A stretch of 64,000 nucleotides of DNA from Pseudaquidulcibacter saccharophilus (GTDB lineage Bacteria; Pseudomonadota; Alphaproteobacteria; Caulobacterales; Aquidulcibacteraceae), in the NCBI RefSeq assembly GCF_019455445.1, contig NZ_JAHWUS010000003.1, forward strand, positions 62,001 through 126,000, in the 5' to 3' direction. Numbering within the stretch: the first letter of the stretch is position 1; each line of letters opens with the position of its first letter. The translations under genes and the position numbers were made by a program. Below, one piece after another: positions 52,648 to 61,125 of this stretch. The notes under the pieces were generated by a model. The model saw only the letters and a list, made by a program, of their open reading frames with translations, was not told the DNA's origin and made no database searches.

Positions 52648-52720
52648 ATCTCATATTATGGCAAAGCAAGCCTAATTCTTATCATAATTAAATTATCGTT
52701 GGCTTGAAAAAAAATCATGG

Positions 52721-52770
52721 CTTTTTGCAGCTGTTAAAAATGCTGATTAATATAGGTTTTCTGCAAAAAG
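52721..52770. repeat. 10-bp perfect inverted repeat in the nadD-DUF484 gap
   Basis: CTTTTTGCAG (52721-52730) and CTGCAAAAAG (52761-52770), separated by 30 AT-rich bases. It could be a hairpin or an operator for the downstream DUF484-xerC genes. No T-run follows, so a terminator is unlikely. Confidence 0.5.
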
Positions 52771-52889
52771 ACACATTTTAGTCATAAAATTAACCTTTTG
52801 TTTGGTGATTTTAAACCCCCTGTTCACCAAATTGTGGTGAAATGTCAATCACAAGATAAAAAGCCGGAAGGTGGATTGGGAAATTGGTG

Positions 52890-53582
52890 ATGGGACAGTT
52901 TGAACAACGCGCGCTTAATGATGCTATTGTGAATCTTGATGATGTTCGCGAATATATTTTGCGTAATCCGGATTTTATCCGCAATGATTCAGAGATTTTG
53001 CATGCTATTGCTGCGAAGCCTGCGAATGGTAATCTTGTTAGCTTTGAAGAGCTTGCACGTAACCGCATGATGCGCGAAACGCATGAAGCGAAATCACGCT
53101 TTGCCCAAATTGTTGAAACCGCAAGAAATAATTACGAAGCGCAAATGCGTGTTCAAGAGGCGATTATCGCCGTTTTAGACAGTGAAGATGCCGAAGATTT
53201 ACAAGATCGCCTATCTGGTCATGTTGCATTCTCATTGGCGGCAGATGCCTGCATTTTAGCAATTTCTGACACGACATATGATTCACAAAGCCTCGATAAA
53301 ATCGGTTCTTTTGTTGAACGCACGGTTCCCGCAGAACGCCCTGTAAGCCTTGGTGCATTGGATAGACCACGTAATTGGCTTTATGGTGCGGATGCATCTG
53401 ACTTACGTTCAGAAGCCTTGGCGCGTTTACAATTTGGCAAATCAGGTCGTATCGGGCTTTTGGCAATTGCAAGTTCGGATCTTGATTGCTTCCGTGATGA
53501 CATGGGGCATGAATTAATTACTTTCTTTGCCCGCGTTGTTGAGCGTGTTTTAACCCGCCTTGAAGAACAAGGACATATTTAA
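52890..53582 (+). CDS. DUF484 family protein
   Basis: About 230 residues; ATG 52890 is given, with TTG and GTG codons just upstream also open. DUF484 pattern: DDVREYILRNPDFIRNDSEIL at the N terminus, then VSFEELARNRMMRETHEAKSRF (coiled coil) and a GAF-like C-terminal half (GRIGLLAIASSDLDCF). The family sits next to xerC in many proteobacteria (yigA in E. coli). Cytoplasmic; function unknown. XerC begins 18 bp after its stop. Confidence 0.85.
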   Translation: MGQFEQRALNDAIVNLDDVREYILRNPDFIRNDSEILHAIAAKPANGNLVSFEELARNRMMRETHEAKSRFAQIVETARNNYEAQMRVQEAIIAVLDSEDAEDLQDRLSGHVAFSLAADACILAISDTTYDSQSLDKIGSFVERTVPAERPVSLGALDRPRNWLYGADASDLRSEALARLQFGKSGRIGLLAIASSDLDCFRDDMGHELITFFARVVERVLTRLEEQGHI

Positions 53583-53599
53583 TTTAAGGCATTGCAATT

Positions 53600-54532
53600 G
53601 TGTTAAGCCTGTATGTTGATGAAAATATAAACAATATAATCAATGACTGGCTTGGCTTTTTGCTGGGGCAAAGGCGCTATTCGCCCAAAACAATTGATGC
53701 ATATCGCCATGATTTCACTGTTTTTGTGAAATTTTTGGCGGGACATTTTGCACAAACCATTAATCAAAAAATCTTGATGGAATTAAGGCCGGCAGACTTT
53801 CGGTCTTATTTGTCATCATTACGCAATGCGGATACACCGCTTGATAGTGCATCGATTAATCGTGCAATGGCGGCGGTTAGATCTTTTTACAAATATTGCG
53901 ATAAAAAGCTTGAATTATCTAATCCGCAGATTGCATTGGTGCGTGGGCCAAAAAACAAACCCCGCGCCCCACGTCCTTTAAGCCAAAATCAAGCACAGGA
54001 TTTAATATTTACCGCACCCGACCTTGCCAAGGCTGATTGGATTGCAAAACGTGACACAGCAATATTATCATTATTATATGGATGTGGTTTGCGGATTGCC
54101 GAATGTTTGGCGTTAAAGCTATCTGATGTGCAGGATGCGCAATATTTACGCATCTTGGGAAAAGGCAATAAAGAGCGAATCGTCCCTTTGCTTGAAAAAA
54201 TTCGTCACGAAATCGATGAATATATCTCCGCCTGTCCGTATAAAATTGCGGCAGATGGGTTTTTGTTTCTTGGTGAAAAGGGGCAAGTTCTTAATCCGCG
54301 TATTGTGCAGCGTTTGATGCAAACTTTGCGTGGTGCACTGGCATTGCCATCAACCGCAACGCCCCATGCAATGCGGCATTCTTTTGCGACACATTTGCTG
54401 GAAAATGGCGGTGATTTAAGGTCAATACAAGAATTATTGGGCCATGCATCTTTGAAAACCACGCAGAAATATGCGGCAATAGATTCGGCCATGATTATGC
54501 AAACTTATGCTAAGGCACACCCGCGCGGATAG
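53600..54532 (+). CDS. xerC: Tyrosine recombinase XerC
   Basis: 310 residues from GTG 53600. N-terminal SAM-like domain (RRYSPKTIDAYRHDFTVFV). Catalytic domain: Arg in YGCGLRIAECLALK, Lys in LGKGNKER, HAMRHSFATHLLENGGDLRS and the tyrosine nucleophile in LLGHASLKTTQKYA. It resolves chromosome dimers at dif with XerD. Its context with DUF484, rather than next to mobile-element genes, supports the housekeeping XerC and argues against an integrase. Confidence 0.93.
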   Translation: MLSLYVDENINNIINDWLGFLLGQRRYSPKTIDAYRHDFTVFVKFLAGHFAQTINQKILMELRPADFRSYLSSLRNADTPLDSASINRAMAAVRSFYKYCDKKLELSNPQIALVRGPKNKPRAPRPLSQNQAQDLIFTAPDLAKADWIAKRDTAILSLLYGCGLRIAECLALKLSDVQDAQYLRILGKGNKERIVPLLEKIRHEIDEYISACPYKIAADGFLFLGEKGQVLNPRIVQRLMQTLRGALALPSTATPHAMRHSFATHLLENGGDLRSIQELLGHASLKTTQKYAAIDSAMIMQTYAKAHPRG

Positions 54533-54819
54533 TCGGTATTAAAGATAGTTATTAACGCCTGCGCAATTTAATATATTATTTAACAATAATTATGCAAATA
54601 TATTGCGTGGGCGCCCTTGTGTTCGATGAATCTGTATAAAATGCGTTAATAGCTAAAAAAATAATCACAAACTGATTAAAAAGTATGCGATTAATAACAA
54701 GACAGTATTAAAATAACTATATACCTTGAAAATAATGCTGCAAATTTGTCCATTTAAAGTGCATTAAATTGCGTGATTGTGCGAAACCAAACGCGCACAT
54801 AGCATGAGGAGAATGGGCA
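54533..54819 (+). other. Upstream region of amtB
   Basis: 287 bp, very AT-rich, between xerC and amtB. I looked for a sigma-54 promoter (GG and GC 10 bp apart) and NtrC sites and found none convincing. No glnK or other reading frame is present. Confidence 0.4.
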
Positions 54820-56205
54820 GTGAGCACTAAATTAAACAATTTCGGGGATACGGCATTAGGCGTCGCAAAACGCGCAATGCCTTTATTGGCAGGGGCGGCT
54901 ATCATTGCTGGTCTTGGTCATGTTGACAGCGCTTGGGCGCAAGATGCTGCGGCGGCACCGGCACCTGTGGTCGATAAAGGTGATACCGCGTGGATGCTAA
55001 CTTCGACAGTATTGGTATTGGCAATGACTGTTCCAGGTCTTGCATTATTTTACGGTGGTTTAGTTCGCGCAAAAAACATGCTTTCAATGTTGGTTCATGT
55101 TGCGGTGGTCGCATCAATCGGCATGATTACATGGGCGTTTTGGGGCTATAGCCTTTCATTTACAGATGGTGGCTCTAGCAGCGCATTCATCGGTGATTTC
55201 TCAAAAGCATTCCTTAAAGGCGTAACTGCAAGTTCAACTGCCGCAACATTCAGCGCAGGCTACCAAATTCCAGAACTTGTATTTATCGCATTCCAAATGA
55301 CATTCGCGGCAATTACCCCAGGGCTAATTTTGGGTGCTACTGCTGAGCGTATGAAAATTGCTGCTGTTGTAGTGTTCTCAGTTCTTTGGCCTTTGTTGTC
55401 ATATTACCCAATCGCACACATGGTTTGGGAAGCAAAAGGTCTTATGTTCGGCTGGGGTACTTTGGACTTTGCGGGCGGTACCGTTGTTCACATTAACGCT
55501 GGTTTCGGTGCATTGGTTGCATGTTTAATCCTTGGACCACGTACTGGCTATCGTAATGAGCCAATGGCACCACACTCTTTGACCCTTACTTATGTTGGTG
55601 CAGGCCTTCTATGGGTTGGTTGGTTCGGTTTCAACGCTGGTTCAAACCTTGAAGCAAACGGCACTACTGCTTTGGTAATGGTAAACACTTTCCTTGCAAC
55701 TGCTGCGGCTGGTTTGTCTTGGGCGGCTGTTGAGTGGGTGTTGAACAAACGTCCGTCAATGCTTGGTCTTGCATCAGGTATGGTTGCAGGTTTGGTTGCG
55801 ATCACTCCGGCATGTGGTGTTTCTGGTCCAATCGGCGCAATCGTTCTTGGTCTTTTGGTATCACCAATTTGTATCTTCTTTGTTGCTAAAGTTAAGCATA
55901 TCTTCAAATACGACGACAGCCTTGATGCATTCGGTGTTCACGGTATCGGCGGTACAGTTGGTGCAATTGCAACCGGTATCCTTGCAGCGCCTGCACTAGG
56001 TGGCACCCCTCCTGCAAACTATGAATTGGTTGCACAAGTTTTGACCCAAACTAAAGCAGTTCTTGTTTCAATTGTTTGGACTTCTGTGGCAACTGCTATC
56101 ACCTTCTATATCATCAAGTTCACTGTTGGTCTTCGTGCATCAACTGACGCTGAAGAAGAAGGTTTGGATATCGCAGAACATGGCGAACGTGCTTACCATA
56201 TCTAA
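54820..56205 (+). CDS. amtB: Ammonium transporter
   Basis: 461 residues from GTG 54820, with GAGGAG at 54806-54811. A cleavable N terminus ends at SAWAQ. Eleven membrane segments follow: PGLALFYGGLVRAKNMLSML, FALITP-type AAITPGLILGATAERMK, GGTVVHINAGFGALV with the first pore histidine, and DAFGVHGIGGTVGAIATGI with the second. It carries ammonium under nitrogen limitation. Codon use is that of a well-expressed gene. No glnK is adjacent, unlike the usual glnK-amtB pair; the PII regulator must be elsewhere. Confidence 0.95.
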   Translation: MSTKLNNFGDTALGVAKRAMPLLAGAAIIAGLGHVDSAWAQDAAAAPAPVVDKGDTAWMLTSTVLVLAMTVPGLALFYGGLVRAKNMLSMLVHVAVVASIGMITWAFWGYSLSFTDGGSSSAFIGDFSKAFLKGVTASSTAATFSAGYQIPELVFIAFQMTFAAITPGLILGATAERMKIAAVVVFSVLWPLLSYYPIAHMVWEAKGLMFGWGTLDFAGGTVVHINAGFGALVACLILGPRTGYRNEPMAPHSLTLTYVGAGLLWVGWFGFNAGSNLEANGTTALVMVNTFLATAAAGLSWAAVEWVLNKRPSMLGLASGMVAGLVAITPACGVSGPIGAIVLGLLVSPICIFFVAKVKHIFKYDDSLDAFGVHGIGGTVGAIATGILAAPALGGTPPANYELVAQVLTQTKAVLVSIVWTSVATAITFYIIKFTVGLRASTDAEEEGLDIAEHGERAYHI

Positions 56206-56210
56206 TTAAA

Positions 56211-56231
56211 AAGGGGGCCATAAGCCCCCTT
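56211..56231. terminator. First hairpin after amtB
   Basis: AAGGGGGC (56211-56218), loop CATAA, GCCCCCTT (56224-56231). AT-rich sequence follows. It lies 6 bp past the amtB stop. Confidence 0.75.
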
Positions 56232-56243
56232 ATTAATAACAAT

Positions 56244-56277
56244 AAAAACCTCTGTCCCACGACAGAGGTTTTTTTTT
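56244..56277. terminator. Bidirectional terminator between amtB and the TadG-like gene
   Basis: AAAAACCTCTGTC, loop CCAC, GACAGAGG and nine T; the A-run on the left lets it serve the minus strand as well. The stop of the convergent gene lies within the final T-run (56276-56278). Confidence 0.9.
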
Positions 56278-56914
56278 AGCATCCGCTTGTTGTTATACCA
56301 GTATAGCAAATTTTGTCTGATTTACGTGGGCGGAAAAAGAAACGTTCGCCCATATTATAATATTGTCTTATGAATTTTGTGCCAATTGATTCATACTTAA
56401 GCTCAACATCACCGATAATAATCGCGTTATCAGCAGTAAGCATTGATGAAATCAAATTAACGGTATTACCGCCGGCATCTGTACCGGAAACATTAACTGT
56501 GGCACCCGCAGGATAAGCGGAATCTTGCACACAATTGCCGCCACTATCAACTGTTCTGCTCCATTCAACTTTTGGGGTAGTGCCGTCTAAAGCAACACTG
56601 GCAACCGTAATCTTTGCGGCATCGCCTTGTGTGTCATATGGTGCAAAAACTTCGCGTGTAATCGCATCGGCATTCTTTAAAACTGTGCAATCAAGAGTGC
56701 TGCCTTGTGTTACCAAATCGGCAATCGTAGATGCCGCAATTGTAACTTTTCTGTCGATTGTAATCGCCTGCGTTAATTCAGTTGAGCCAAACAACATTAA
56801 AACCATGATTGGTGCGATAAGGGCAAATTCAACAGCCGCAACGCCACGTTCACCTAGTTTGTTGCGTGATACAATTCTTTTGTTTGAATCGACAGGTTTT
56901 GAACGGAGTTTCAT
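56276..56914 (-). CDS. TadE/TadG-family pilus assembly protein
   Basis: 212 residues. A basic N terminus is followed by the TadE-like segment RGVAAVEFALIAPIMVLMLFG, a prepilin-like start with the Glu inside the hydrophobic helix. The rest is a periplasmic domain with pairs of Cys (TLDCTVLKN, GGNCVQDSAYP, DKICYTGITTSGC). These pseudopilins assist Flp pilus assembly. It lies 9 bp after the second TadE-like gene. Confidence 0.82.
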   Translation of the reverse strand: MKLRSKPVDSNKRIVSRNKLGERGVAAVEFALIAPIMVLMLFGSTELTQAITIDRKVTIAASTIADLVTQGSTLDCTVLKNADAITREVFAPYDTQGDAAKITVASVALDGTTPKVEWSRTVDSGGNCVQDSAYPAGATVNVSGTDAGGNTVNLISSMLTADNAIIIGDVELKYESIGTKFIRQYYNMGERFFFRPRKSDKICYTGITTSGC

Positions 56915-56923
56915 TCTAATTCC

Positions 56924-57478
56924 TTAGTTAAAAGGTTCATTTCGGAACGCAGAAGTTGCAATAAGAATTCGGTTATAATGCCCCAAATCGGCATCTGAAT
57001 AATTGCTTAATGCATAGGTCATACCTGGGGTCATCAATGGCCAGATGTAATATGCACGAACGATAACCATGTCACCGGCACCTGATGCCTCATATGGTTC
57101 ATCAGCAGAAGATCCCGGGCTTAGGGTTCCGTCATCCCAAGGACGCGCAAGCGGACCTGCGGGAACTGTTGCCCCAAATGCCTGAACCATAACAAATAAT
57201 CGATGGTCGCAATCAAGCATACCAAACATACGGTCGCAAACCGCTTTTTTAAATTCTGCCTGCGTAATTGGGGTTGCAGATGTTTGTGCCTGCCCGGTTT
57301 TAATTTTCCGTGCTTCTGACGCAAGGCCAGCTTCGAGTGTCGTTTGCACAAAGAAGATGGCCATAATTTCTATAAGCGCAAAAATTAAGAAAAAAAATGG
57401 CGCTGCAACAAGAGCAAATTCAACCGCCGTTACGCCTTTTTCACTTTTTTTAAGGTTTCTTCTGAATTTTTTGAACAT
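56924..57478 (-). CDS. TadE-like pseudopilin
   Basis: 184 residues, starting MFKKFRRNLKKSEKGVTAVEFALV, with the TadE pattern at residues ~13-35 and a single long hydrophobic helix (FFFLIFALIEIMAIFF). The periplasmic part contains KTGQAQTSATPITQAEFKKA and ends SAFRNEPFN. It is transcribed before the TadG-like gene. Both resemble genes in Tad loci of Caulobacter and relatives. The core Tad ATPase, prepilin peptidase and TadB/C genes are not in this window. Confidence 0.82.
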   Translation of the reverse strand: MFKKFRRNLKKSEKGVTAVEFALVAAPFFFLIFALIEIMAIFFVQTTLEAGLASEARKIKTGQAQTSATPITQAEFKKAVCDRMFGMLDCDHRLFVMVQAFGATVPAGPLARPWDDGTLSPGSSADEPYEASGAGDMVIVRAYYIWPLMTPGMTYALSNYSDADLGHYNRILIATSAFRNEPFN

Positions 57479-57553
57479 ACTGCACCCACATTAATCAACC
57501 ATTGATATCATAATTGGGTTTCAAAAGGTTTAATCAAAAGCGTAAATTTGCAA

Positions 57554-58006
57554 TTATTTACCTGACGTAAATGTTGCGCGTGCTCTTGCGGCATTATATG
57601 CCTTTTGTGCTTCTTCTGCGCTGTCTTCTGGCGTTCCAACTTGTACGCATCTTGCTTCACAAATTGCTGTGCTAAGTGCTGCGCCACGTTGAATTGTTAC
57701 CACACCACGACCAGCAGGAGCAGATGAAACATGTATTGTGCCCGAATAAAGTTTACGGCCGCCTTTACCCACAACCAACACGCTTGAAGAGCCAACAGAC
57801 TTTCCAATGAATAGAAGAACGCGCGGTTCATGAACAATAACATCGGCAACCCCAGGATTGCCAACCACAATACCAGATGCATCTGCGGGAAGGCGCAGCG
57901 ATGTGGATTGATCAACCTCAATATTCATAGATTGTGCCAAAACCGGCGATGCAGCCATGCTTACGGCAATTAAAGCACTTGAAATCTTGAAACTTAGTTT
58001 TGGCAT
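57554..58006 (-). CDS. CpaC/RcpA N-domain-like secreted protein
   Basis: 150 residues from ATG at complement 58004-58006 with GGAAA upstream; signal peptide cleaved near PVLAQ. The domain MNIEVDQSTSLRLPADASGI... with VVGNPGVADVIVHEPRVLLFIGKSVGSS matches the N-terminal domain of Tad-secretin CpaC. No secretin domain follows. It may be a stand-alone pilotin or adaptor that works with a full-length CpaC elsewhere. It is the first gene of the three Tad-related genes on the minus strand. Confidence 0.75.
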   Translation of the reverse strand: MPKLSFKISSALIAVSMAASPVLAQSMNIEVDQSTSLRLPADASGIVVGNPGVADVIVHEPRVLLFIGKSVGSSSVLVVGKGGRKLYSGTIHVSSAPAGRGVVTIQRGAALSTAICEARCVQVGTPEDSAEEAQKAYNAARARATFTSGK

Positions 58007-58033
58007 TATGACATTTCCATATGTATTCCGCAC

Positions 58034-58339
58034 GATTCGATACGTCGAATTGCGATTAAGCGAAATTTGCCACGAATGGGTGAAATAATGGTTAATAAAT
58101 TATAAGTGCATAAATGCAAAATAAAATTAAATTACCAGCATAATTAAGGTGTAAAAAAATCCCTATATATTTATATAGTGTAGATATAGGAAAGCATAAA
58201 ATTTTATGAATGCTTTTTACTTATTATAAACCTTAGTTTTTCACTAAGTCTTAGTTCAAGTCGTATATAACCGCAAATGAGATGACAAAACAGATAATAA
58301 AGTCATCGGTTAAATAAAAGTATGTATTTGGAGACTGAA
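58034..58339 (+). promoter_or_regulatory. Upstream region of flp1 with repeated CTTAGT half-sites
   Basis: 306 bp of AT-rich sequence between the divergent CpaC-like gene and the first pilin. CTTAGT (58232-58237), its complement ACTAAG (58243-58248) and another CTTAGT (58250-58255) lie about 90 bp before the pilin start. This arrangement of three half-sites could be an operator. No CtrA-type TTAA-N7-TTAA pair was found. Confidence 0.4.
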
Positions 58340-58519
58340 ATGAAAAATCTATTTAAACGTTTTGCTAAAAATGAAAAAGGCGCAACTGCAATCGAATATG
58401 GTTTGATCGCTGCTCTTATCGCTGTTGTAATCATCGGCGGCCTACAAACTATGGGTAACAAAACTGGTGCTGCATTCAACAAAGTTGGCAACCAGATTTC
58501 AACATCAGCTGGCGTATAA
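58340..58519 (+). CDS. Flp-type pilin, copy 1
   Basis: 59 residues starting MKNLFKRFAKNEKGATAIEYGL, set by GGAG at 58330-58333. The prepilin-peptidase site is G/ATAIEY with the conserved Glu and Tyr, followed by a 20-residue hydrophobic helix and the tail KTGAAFNKVGNQISTSAGV. It is the major subunit of a Tad pilus used for surface attachment. It differs from copy 2 at two residues only (K/E at 10 and N/S at 44). Codon use is biased, as expected for a highly expressed gene. Confidence 0.92.
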   Translation: MKNLFKRFAKNEKGATAIEYGLIAALIAVVIIGGLQTMGNKTGAAFNKVGNQISTSAGV

Positions 58520-58544
58520 TAGCTAGTATTGCAATGACGCGAAT

Positions 58545-58574
58545 AATAAGCGGAAGTATGTTCTTCCGCTTATT
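58545..58574 (+). terminator. Hairpin after flp1
   Basis: A perfect 12-bp stem, AATAAGCGGAAG (58545-58556) and CTTCCGCTTATT (58563-58574), 6-nt loop. No long T-run follows, so termination may be partial. The GCGGAAG stem core is shared with the hairpin after flp2. Confidence 0.65.
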
Positions 58575-58709
58575 AAAAGAAAAAAGAAAAAATATTTCAA
58601 ATTTTATGCTATTTTATCATTAAAAGTAACTTGTTGTTAAAATCTTTGGGATAAAGTGGTTTTCGAGCAAAAGCTCAAATTTAAAAAGTATGACGGTGGG
58701 AGTCAAAAG

Positions 58710-58889
58710 ATGAAAAATTTATTTAAACGTTTTGCTGAAAATGAAAAAGGCGCAACTGCAATCGAGTATGGTTTGATTGCTGCTCTTATCGCTGTTGTAA
58801 TCATCGGCGGTCTTCAAACTATGGGTTCAAAAACTGGTGCAGCTTTCAACAAAGTTGGCAACCAAATCTCTACATCTGCTGGTGTATAA
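58710..58889 (+). CDS. Flp-type pilin, copy 2
   Basis: 59 residues from ATG 58710 with GGGAG at 58698-58702. Near-identical to copy 1 (MKNLFKRFAENEKGATAIEYGL at the start), differing at two residues but at many silent sites. It may be a dosage copy or a minor variant. Nothing else lies between the two pilins except the hairpin and AT-rich sequence, so each may have its own promoter. Confidence 0.92.
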   Translation: MKNLFKRFAENEKGATAIEYGLIAALIAVVIIGGLQTMGSKTGAAFNKVGNQISTSAGV

Positions 58890-58920
58890 TAGCATTATTT
58901 GGCTATATAGATTTATTAAG

Positions 58921-58950
58921 AAAGCGGAAGTTAATCTTCCGCTTTTTTTA
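58921..58950. terminator. Terminator after flp2, shared with ftsY
   Basis: AAAGCGGAAG (58921-58930), loop TTAAT, CTTCCGCTTT (58936-58945) and a T-run. It lies between the convergent pilin and ftsY genes, and the left A-run allows use on the minus strand. Confidence 0.85.
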
Positions 58951-58957
58951 TTTCTTT

Positions 58958-60034
58958 TTAAATATTCACCAATGCGTTTGCGAATTCGCGGGCATTAAAC
59001 GGCTGCAGGTCGGTTACTTTTTCGCCAACGCCAATAAAATAAATTGGTAATTTATATTTTTCAGTCAAAGCAAGCAAAATACCGCCTTTTGCGGTTCCGT
59101 CTAATTTACTCATAATAATTCCGGTAACGCCGCCAGATTTAATAAATGCTTCAGCTTGCGAGATTGCGTTTTGCCCGACTGTGGCATCAAGAACCAACCA
59201 TGTTTCATGTGGCGCGCTTTCATCTTGTTTTTTTATAACGCGAATGATTTTTTCAAGTTCTGCCATTAACTCAAGTTTGTTTTGCAAGCGTCCAGCAGTG
59301 TCAATTAAAAGTATATCTTTATCTTCGGCCTTGGCTTTTTGAAGCGCTTCAAATGCAAGACCAGCTGCATCGGCACCGCTTTCTTTGGCAATAACTGGAA
59401 CATTTGCCCGTTTGCCCCAAACCAATAATTGCTCTGATGCAGCGGCGCGGAAAGTATCTGCGGCGGCAAGCATAATATTATGTCCATTATCAACAAGGTT
59501 TTGTGCGATTTTACCAATGGTGGTGGTTTTACCCGAGCCATTAACCCCAACAAACATTATAACTTGTGGTCTTGTATTACCTGCCCATGGATCTTTTGAG
59601 GTTTCATATGGCGCCAACATTTGCGCAATAATTTCCGCAAGCTCAGCTCTTATTACTTCTGGCGCAGCAGATTTTTCAAAGCGACGGCGTGCCATTTCGG
59701 CAGTAATTTTACGCGCAGTCTCAACACCCATATCGGAAAGAATTAATAATTCTTCCAATTCTTCAAGCGCTTCTTCATCAAGCTTGGCTTTGGTGAAAAT
59801 CGATGTAATGCCATCACCGATGCGTGCCGATGATCTTTTTAACCCTTCGAATAGTCCTTTTTTGGCCTCTTCACTAATTGTAGGTTCGGCAAGGGGTTCA
59901 TTTGGTGTTTCGGCAGGAATTGTTTCTGGTTGCTCTATCGAAATAATTTCAGAAGATTCAACCACCTCAACCGGTTTTTCCTCGTTGTTTTGTGTATCTT
60001 CTATGGGTTTTTTCTTTTTAAACCAGCCAAACAT
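58958..60034 (-). CDS. ftsY: Signal recognition particle receptor FtsY
   Basis: 358 residues. An acidic N-terminal region (about residues 10-60, many Glu) is followed by the NG domain: G1 GVNGSGKTTTIGKIAQNL, ADTFRAAASEQL, LLIDTAGRLQNKLELM, MSKLDGTAKGGILLAL and IYFIGVGEKVTDLQPF. It docks SRP-bound ribosomes at the inner membrane together with Ffh. The A domain is short compared with E. coli. Divergent from the thioesterase gene at 60163. Confidence 0.96.
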   Translation of the reverse strand: MFGWFKKKKPIEDTQNNEEKPVEVVESSEIISIEQPETIPAETPNEPLAEPTISEEAKKGLFEGLKRSSARIGDGITSIFTKAKLDEEALEELEELLILSDMGVETARKITAEMARRRFEKSAAPEVIRAELAEIIAQMLAPYETSKDPWAGNTRPQVIMFVGVNGSGKTTTIGKIAQNLVDNGHNIMLAAADTFRAAASEQLLVWGKRANVPVIAKESGADAAGLAFEALQKAKAEDKDILLIDTAGRLQNKLELMAELEKIIRVIKKQDESAPHETWLVLDATVGQNAISQAEAFIKSGGVTGIIMSKLDGTAKGGILLALTEKYKLPIYFIGVGEKVTDLQPFNAREFANALVNI

Positions 60035-60162
60035 ATTAATCCTCTTTATAGCTATTCATTAAAGGCAATATAGTCACTAGGCAAGGAATTTTAGCCATAA
60101 GTCGGCAGATGTTTTTTTTGGTTTTGCTTGCCAAACTTTTAAAAATTGATAACACAGTCTTC

Positions 60163-60711
60163 ATGAGTGACAAAACAAACATTGAAAATGAAGAAAAGCC
60201 TTCAGACAATAATAAGCCAGAGGCAGGGACAGCCGAACCCCATAAAGCTGAACCCCATAAAACCGAACCATGGGAATATTTGACGCAAAACCTTGATATG
60301 ATGTCGGATGTTATTCCGCAATCAAAGGCAATTGGTGCAAAGCTAACCAAATTATCAAAGGGAAGGGCAACCGGAATGCTTCCCTATAATGAAAAATTGC
60401 TTAGTGATAAGGAAAAAGGAATAATGGCATCGGGTGCGGTGGTTACATTGCTTGACCAAACCTGTGGAACTGCCGGAATGACCGCTTTTTCCGAAGCAAT
60501 TTTGCCGGTTACGCTTGATTTACGTGTTGATTATATGCGCCCGTCACGCAAAGGGAACCCAATCCGCTGCGAAGCGCATTGTTATAAATCAACCAAAACA
60601 ATCGCATTTGTTCGTGCTAATGTTTATGACACTGAAGAAGGTGATGATGAGGCGGATTTAATCGCCACCGTTCAAAGCACTTTTTCTTATACCAAAATTC
60701 AACCGAAATAG
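60163..60711 (+). CDS. PaaI-like hotdog thioesterase, copy 1
   Basis: 182 residues from ATG 60163; an open frame extends upstream without conserved sequence. Residues 1-45 are low-complexity acidic and carry the short repeat AEPHKAEPHKTEP. The hotdog domain then shows KGIMASGAVVTLLDQTCGTAGMTA and LDLRVDYMRPSRKG, typical of PaaI/YbgC-type acyl-CoA thioesterases. It probably hydrolyses an acyl- or aryl-CoA. The second thioesterase starts 9 bp after its stop. Confidence 0.82.
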   Translation: MSDKTNIENEEKPSDNNKPEAGTAEPHKAEPHKTEPWEYLTQNLDMMSDVIPQSKAIGAKLTKLSKGRATGMLPYNEKLLSDKEKGIMASGAVVTLLDQTCGTAGMTAFSEAILPVTLDLRVDYMRPSRKGNPIRCEAHCYKSTKTIAFVRANVYDTEEGDDEADLIATVQSTFSYTKIQPK

Positions 60712-60720
60712 GCGCAATAC

Positions 60721-61119
60721 ATGCCACGATATTTAAACAAATTACTCGAAGAAATGCCTTATTGCCAACATTTGGGGCTTGAATTTAACTTTGAGAATGA
60801 GGAAATTCGCGCACGGCTTCCTTATAAAACCGATTTGGTCGGTAATCCTTTAACCCAGCTTATCCACGGTGGTGTTATTGGTGCGTGTTTGGAATTAACT
60901 GCGGTGGCGCAGCTTACAATGACCCGTAAACTTGAAAGGCTGCCGAAGACTATCAATGTTACAATTGATTTTTTGCGCCCTGGTCGCCCCAAGGATGTCC
61001 ATTTCAAAGCATTGGTTTATAAACAAGGCCGCCGTGTTGCCAATCTTGAAGCATTCGCTTGGCAAGATGATGAGAGCCAGCCAATCACGAAATTACATGG
61101 CAATTTCTTAATGGGGTAA
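60721..61119 (+). CDS. PaaI-like hotdog thioesterase, copy 2
   Basis: 132 residues. Hotdog signature: LGLEFNFENEEIRARLPYKTDLVGNP, LIHGGVIGACLELTAVAQL, INVTIDFLRPGRPKDVHFKA. It forms a pair with the gene upstream and the two may act as one heteromeric enzyme, as split hotdog enzymes do; this is conjecture. Convergent with the lytic transglycosylase gene, 6 bp away. Confidence 0.85.
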   Translation: MPRYLNKLLEEMPYCQHLGLEFNFENEEIRARLPYKTDLVGNPLTQLIHGGVIGACLELTAVAQLTMTRKLERLPKTINVTIDFLRPGRPKDVHFKALVYKQGRRVANLEAFAWQDDESQPITKLHGNFLMG

Positions 61120-61125
61120 TTGCAT

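Noticed and set aside
53600-54532. xerC as an integrase of the palindromic elements
   Set aside because: Context with DUF484 and family pattern fit the housekeeping dimer-resolution recombinase; no attachment site lies next to it. It could act on such sites in trans, but nothing here shows that.
54533-54819. Sigma-54/NtrC control of amtB
   Set aside because: No GG-N10-GC pair in acceptable context and no NtrC-like dyad was seen.
58034-58339. CtrA binding site before the pilin genes
   Set aside because: TTAA words occur but at 13-bp rather than 7-bp spacing, as expected by chance in AT-rich DNA.
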